A DNA stretch of 63,015 bases from 38-11 sp964539975. Lineage in GTDB: Bacteria; Bacillota; Clostridia; Tissierellales; Dethiosulfatibacteraceae. The stretch spans positions 1-63,015 of the forward strand of contig CAZIKK010000014.1 of NCBI GenBank assembly GCA_964539975.1, read 5' to 3'. Numbering within the stretch: the stretch's first letter is position 1; every line of letters starts with the position of its first letter. The notes under the pieces are model-generated. The model made no database searches. It had not been told where the DNA came from and was given only the letters and a program-made list of their open reading frames with translations. Made by a program: the position numbers and the translations under genes. Below, in pieces: positions 60,172 to 63,015 of this stretch.

Positions 60172-61143
60172 ATGTCGGTACAGGTAATAAAATTTGGAGG
60201 ATCTTCTTTAAGAACACCGGAAGATAGACAGACCGTTTATGAAAAGATTGTACAACATAAAAAAGAAACTCAACACTTGGTGGTGGTGGTTTCTGCTCCG
60301 GGAAGACAAGGAGACCCCTATGCGACAGATACTTTGTTGGGATTGGTGAACAAAGAAGGTGCAATGGCAAGCTTGAGAGAATTGGACATGATCTATGCTT
60401 GTGGTGAAGTGATTTCTGCTACGATGATCACCACATTGTTGATAGATAGAGGGTACCCAGCCATTAGTCTAAACGGCTGGCAAGCAGGGTTAATCACGGA
60501 TGACTTGCATTTTGATGCTTCTGTAAAACACATACAGACAGATAGAATCAAAAAACATTTGGAAGCAGGGAAAATCGTGGTAGTGGCAGGGTCACAAGGA
60601 GTTAGCGATTCGGGCGATATCACCACATTGGGTCGAGGAGGTAGCGATACCACCGCAGTGGCTTTGGCGGGAGCTTTGTCGGCGGGAAAGGTGGTTATTT
60701 ATACAGATGTGCCGGGAATGATGACAGCAGATCCCAAATTGATTCCATCGGCAAAACTGATCCCTTTAGCAGATTATGACTTTACCCGATGCTATGCGGA
60801 AAATGGCGCAAAAGTGATTCATGCCAAAGCCATAGGCATTGCACATCAATTTGGATGCAAAAACATTCATATCAAACCAACTTTTTCTACCGAAGAGGGA
60901 ACCAATCTATCCATTCAACGACAAGATGCGATAGGCTTGGCTTACAGAGAAGAGAACGATCAAGGAGTGATCGTATTTCGACACCGAAGAAAAGGAGTCA
61001 AGGAAAAGCTTTCAGAGATCATCCAGAGACACGAAGGCTGGCAAATCCGACACAACCAGATCGTTTTAGAATTTAAGCTGCCAGGCTCTCAGTGGAAAAG
61101 TCGTTTGGAACATATTCATCAAGAATTGATCAACCAACTATAA
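60172..61143 (+). CDS. Aspartate kinase without ACT domains
   Basis: A 323-residue amino-acid kinase. VIKFGGSSLRTPEDRQ at the start, the middle ITTLGRGGSDTTAVALAGAL near residue 150 and YTDVPGMMTADPKLIPSAK near residue 180 identify aspartokinase. Usual enzymes have about 400-450 residues with two ACT domains for feedback by lysine or threonine. Here only a short, unlike C-terminal piece (about 60 residues) remains. The start at 60172 has AGGAGG; an ATG at 60154 does not. Control by an S-box suggests that it feeds methionine synthesis. Confidence 0.87.
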   Translation: MSVQVIKFGGSSLRTPEDRQTVYEKIVQHKKETQHLVVVVSAPGRQGDPYATDTLLGLVNKEGAMASLRELDMIYACGEVISATMITTLLIDRGYPAISLNGWQAGLITDDLHFDASVKHIQTDRIKKHLEAGKIVVVAGSQGVSDSGDITTLGRGGSDTTAVALAGALSAGKVVIYTDVPGMMTADPKLIPSAKLIPLADYDFTRCYAENGAKVIHAKAIGIAHQFGCKNIHIKPTFSTEEGTNLSIQRQDAIGLAYREENDQGVIVFRHRRKGVKEKLSEIIQRHEGWQIRHNQIVLEFKLPGSQWKSRLEHIHQELINQL

Positions 61144-61171
61144 AAGCCTCTTCTTTTAAGAAGAGGCTTTT
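61142..61171. terminator. Bidirectional terminator
   Basis: AAAAGCCTCTTCTT with its complement and a 2-base loop, T-runs on both strands, between the convergent aspartate kinase and degV-like genes. Confidence 0.9.
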
Positions 61172-61179
61172 GGCCTTCA

Positions 61180-62025
61180 TTAGTCTACATTGCAGAACAT
61201 GATGCCTCCGCATCCAGGTCCTGAGTGCGTACCAACCACACTTCCAATTTGCGCATCCACAACTTCCTTTACAGCAAATTGACTCAATAGGGTTTCTTTG
61301 ATCTTCAAGCCCATCTCAGGGTCATTGGAATTGATGACAAAGACGGTTTTATTGCTTAGATCGAATTGGTTATCTTTGATCCAATCCATGATCCATTTGA
61401 CTGCTTTGGTCTTGCCTCGTGCTTTATGAATGGTGTTTACAACCCCATTTCTTATTTCAATGATTGGTTTCAGGTTCAGCAAGCTTCCCGCTGCACCTTG
61501 TGTTTTAGACAATCGACCACCTTTCACCAAGTATTTCAATGTGTCGATCATAATAGCAGATTCCATATTTTGGCGCATAAGGTCTAGTCTTTCTAAAATA
61601 GATTCTACGGTCTTTCCTGATTGGATCATTTTGGAAGCCTCGATCAACAACAATCCCATCATGGCGTTGACTCCTCTTGAATCCACAAGATGGATTTTAT
61701 CAGATTTAAGGGTGTCTTTTGCAATGGTTGCGGATTGGAACGTCCCACTTAATTCATTGGCAATGAAAACGCCTAACACCTCATCGCCCTCATCCAATAT
61801 TTTTTCGAACACTTCAACAAATTCGTTGGGGTTGACCTGAGAAGTAAAAGGAAGGGTATCAGAAGCAGCTAATTTTTCATAAAAAGCTGCTTTGGTCAAT
61901 TCCACGCCGTCCAAATAAGTTGTCTCTCCAAAAGTCACCCTTAATGGAACCACGGTTACATCAAGTTGTTTCACCAATGCTTCTGGCAAATCACAAGTAC
62001 TGTCTGTTACTAATCGTATAGCCAT
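61180..62025 (-). CDS. DegV family fatty-acid-binding protein (FakB-like)
   Basis: A 281-residue DegV protein. LVTDSTCDLPEALVKQLDVTVVPLRV at the start, TSQVNPNEFVEVFEKIL near residue 60 and the C-terminal HSGPGCGGI are hallmarks. DegV proteins bind a fatty acid and, as FakB, present it to the kinase FakA. The start at 62025 has GGAGG upstream; a longer reading would overlap the MarR gene. It lies downstream of a FabT-like regulator, so a link to lipid balance is reasonable. Confidence 0.87.
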   Translation of the reverse strand: MAIRLVTDSTCDLPEALVKQLDVTVVPLRVTFGETTYLDGVELTKAAFYEKLAASDTLPFTSQVNPNEFVEVFEKILDEGDEVLGVFIANELSGTFQSATIAKDTLKSDKIHLVDSRGVNAMMGLLLIEASKMIQSGKTVESILERLDLMRQNMESAIMIDTLKYLVKGGRLSKTQGAAGSLLNLKPIIEIRNGVVNTIHKARGKTKAVKWIMDWIKDNQFDLSNKTVFVINSNDPEMGLKIKETLLSQFAVKEVVDAQIGSVVGTHSGPGCGGIMFCNVD

Positions 62026-62044
62026 TATTAGCCTCCATTCATAT

Positions 62045-62488
62045 TCAAAGTTTGTATTTTCCCTTGAAATACTGATCCACATTGAACAACGCCTGGACCA
62101 ATACTTCTTCTTGTTCGTCAGACAAATTCATCAAGGTGTGTTCCACCATTTCTTGATGAAAAGCCTCATGTGAGGCATAAGCTTCCTCACCTTTTGGTGT
62201 CAATGCAATGACGACCCGCCGCTTATCGTCCACAGAACGTTTGCGTTTTACATAGCCTTTTTTCACTAGGTTGTCGATGCCTGTTGTCAATGTACCAGAA
62301 GTTACTTTCAAGTCTTTAGCGGTTTCAGACATGGTACGTTCTCGGGAACTGCCGATATTCTCTATGATGTGGAATTCTGTCATGGTCAGATCTGTAAATG
62401 CTTGACGGCACAAGTATTTTTCTTCAATTTTAAGAATGTCATTGAACAATTTTACTAAAACTTTGTTCAGTGTTTCTCGTTTATTCAT
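62045..62488 (-). CDS. MarR family regulator, FabT-like
   Basis: A 147-residue winged-helix regulator. LTMTEFHIIENIGSSRERTMSETAKDLKVTSGTLTTGIDNLVKKGYVKRKRSVDDKRR (residues about 34-90) is the DNA-binding part. FabT, which represses fatty-acid synthesis genes, is the closest type I can think of, supported by the operator (core TTTGA-N3-TCAAA) upstream and the FakB-like neighbour. No fab genes are in the window, so the name stays tentative. Confidence 0.82.
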   Translation of the reverse strand: MNKRETLNKVLVKLFNDILKIEEKYLCRQAFTDLTMTEFHIIENIGSSRERTMSETAKDLKVTSGTLTTGIDNLVKKGYVKRKRSVDDKRRVVIALTPKGEEAYASHEAFHQEMVEHTLMNLSDEQEEVLVQALFNVDQYFKGKYKL

Positions 62489-62502
62489 AGAATCACCTAA
62501 AT

Positions 62503-62521
62503 TACTTTGATAGTCAAAGTA
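62503..62521. promoter_or_regulatory. FabT-like operator
   Basis: TACTTTGA-TAG-TCAAAGTA, a perfect 8-bp dyad that overlaps the -10 box of the minus-strand promoter. It suggests autorepression of the MarR-degV operon. Confidence 0.7.
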
Positions 62522-62546
62522 TATACAGTCTTTTCTAGGATGTCAA
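62518..62546 (-). promoter_or_regulatory. Sigma-A promoter of marR-degV operon
   Basis: On the minus strand: TTGACA (62546-62541), 17 bases, TATACT (62523-62518). Confidence 0.78.
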
Positions 62547-62648
62547 CGGACTTAATAAAATCTTAATAGTTGTCTAATGCTGCTTAAAGAATCCTTTGTT
62601 ATGATACATATAAAAGAAGCATGTGGGAATGGAGAAGGGAGGAAGAAA

Positions 62649-62888
62649 ATGTTTGAAATAATTGGATTTTTAGTGGCGATCTTATTTTTTGGACTAGCTT
62701 TGAAAATAGGTTTGTTTTTCTTAAGGATTATTTTTGGGATATTAGGGATCGTTTTGATGTTAGCGGTTTTTCCAGTATTCTTAGTGCCTGTTATCGCGAT
62801 CTTAGGGCCATTATTGGCTTTGTTGCCTATTGTGATACCTTTATTGATTATAGGTGGCATCGTGTTTGTGATACGAGCCATTTTTTAA
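62649..62888 (+). CDS. Small hydrophobic membrane protein
   Basis: A 79-residue protein made almost wholly of three hydrophobic spans, with little between them except short loops. No family is recognised. The start at 62649 has AGGGAGGAAG eight bases ahead. It has a clear terminator downstream and is divergent from the FabT-like gene, so it forms its own transcript. It may be a small envelope-stress protein, but nothing in the sequence shows a function. Confidence 0.65.
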   Translation: MFEIIGFLVAILFFGLALKIGLFFLRIIFGILGIVLMLAVFPVFLVPVIAILGPLLALLPIVIPLLIIGGIVFVIRAIF

Positions 62889-62908
62889 AAACATAACGAG
62901 ATCAAATG

Positions 62909-62936
62909 AAAATTCTGCTATTGCAGAATTTTTTTT
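62909..62936 (+). terminator. Rho-independent terminator
   Basis: Stem AAAATTCTGC / GCAGAATTTT with loop TATT, followed by T residues. It ends the small membrane gene. Confidence 0.88.
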
Positions 62937-62940
62937 GCTA

Positions 62941-62969
62941 TTGACAACAACAAAGCGAGCAGCTATACT
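62941..62969 (+). promoter_or_regulatory. Sigma-A promoter at window end
   Basis: TTGACA (62941-62946), 17 bases, TATACT (62964-62969), reading out of the window. The gene it serves lies beyond base 63015. Confidence 0.8.
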
Positions 62970-63015
62970 GTACATATATTATATAAACAGAATATACGAT
63001 ATGAACGGAGTTGGG

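Noticed and set aside
1..63015. CRISPR arrays, tRNA, rRNA, insertion sequences or phage genes
   Set aside because: No regularly spaced repeats, no tRNA-like cloverleaf with conserved T-loop, and no transposase, integrase or phage structural protein were seen on reading both strands.

Overview
The window looks like a chromosome segment of a strictly anaerobic, low-GC Bacillota, most likely class Clostridia. The evidence is AT-rich DNA, strong AGGAGG ribosome binding sites, textbook sigma-A promoters (TTGACA-17-TATAAT), CcpA-type cre-like sites, an S-box (SAM-I) riboswitch, and oxygen-sensitive enzymes: a glycyl radical enzyme, two aldehyde:ferredoxin oxidoreductases (AOR), a 2-oxoacid:ferredoxin oxidoreductase and a 2-hydroxyacyl-CoA dehydratase-like pair. 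No rRNA, tRNA, CRISPR array, transposase or phage gene was seen. A run of exactly 100 N (50637-50736) marks an assembly gap inside a peptide ABC transporter.

Layout. (1) 0-7.3 kb: a minus-strand CoA-transferase / hydroxyacyl-CoA dehydrogenase-hydratase fusion / thiolase operon (a short beta-oxidation module), divergent from an SLC13/DASS-like carboxylate transporter, with a TetR regulator whose own promoter and the transporter promoter share a 25-bp element. (2) 7.4-15.9 kb: a PucR-type regulator, then a CitMHS transporter, a 30-residue membrane protein, a CapA-like protein, two 2-hydroxyacyl-CoA dehydratase-like subunits and a class III CoA-transferase. (3) 16-24.3 kb: an unassigned glycyl radical enzyme, a MatC-like carrier, the radical-SAM activase, a second class III CoA-transferase, a short DtxR-type regulator and two tandemly duplicated GntR/FCD regulators. 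(4) 24.3-35.6 kb: a ThiS/MoaD-like protein, an amidohydrolase, a tungsten/molybdopterin AOR with its polyferredoxin, a TAXI-TRAP transporter, and a hydrolase/aldolase set (isochorismatase-like, alpha/beta hydrolase, HMGL-like, cyclase-like) ending with an AEC-family carrier. (5) A lone minus-strand polyprenyl synthase. (6) 36.6-59.9 kb: a sigma-54-controlled island for peptide or N-acyl amino acid fermentation: polyferredoxin-AOR, aminotransferase, D-aminoacylase-like protein, KorDABC-type oxidoreductase, a degenerate dipeptidase, a TPR protein, an aspartoacylase-like enzyme, a Dpp-type ABC transporter, an M24 peptidase, Ptb-Buk, a PrpR-type enhancer-binding protein and an SSS symporter. (7) 60-63 kb: housekeeping genes: S-box-controlled aspartate kinase, FabT-like regulator with a DegV/FakB-like protein, and a small membrane protein.

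How it fits together. Region 6 reads as a Stickland-type oxidative branch: import of peptides, hydrolysis or deacylation, transamination to a 2-oxo acid, ferredoxin-linked oxidative decarboxylation to acyl-CoA, then Ptb-Buk to yield acid and ATP, with AOR interconverting aldehyde and acid. Two good sigma-54 promoters, a shared upstream motif at matching distance, and a cognate type of activator encoded in the same island tie it together. Regions 2-3 pair a glycyl radical enzyme having an unusual Cys-Leu-Asp active-site motif with CoA-transferases and a cysteine-depleted dehydratase-like pair. I cannot assign a substrate. These genes, and the AOR/TRAP/hydrolase cluster of region 4, are the best candidates for an undescribed catabolic system.
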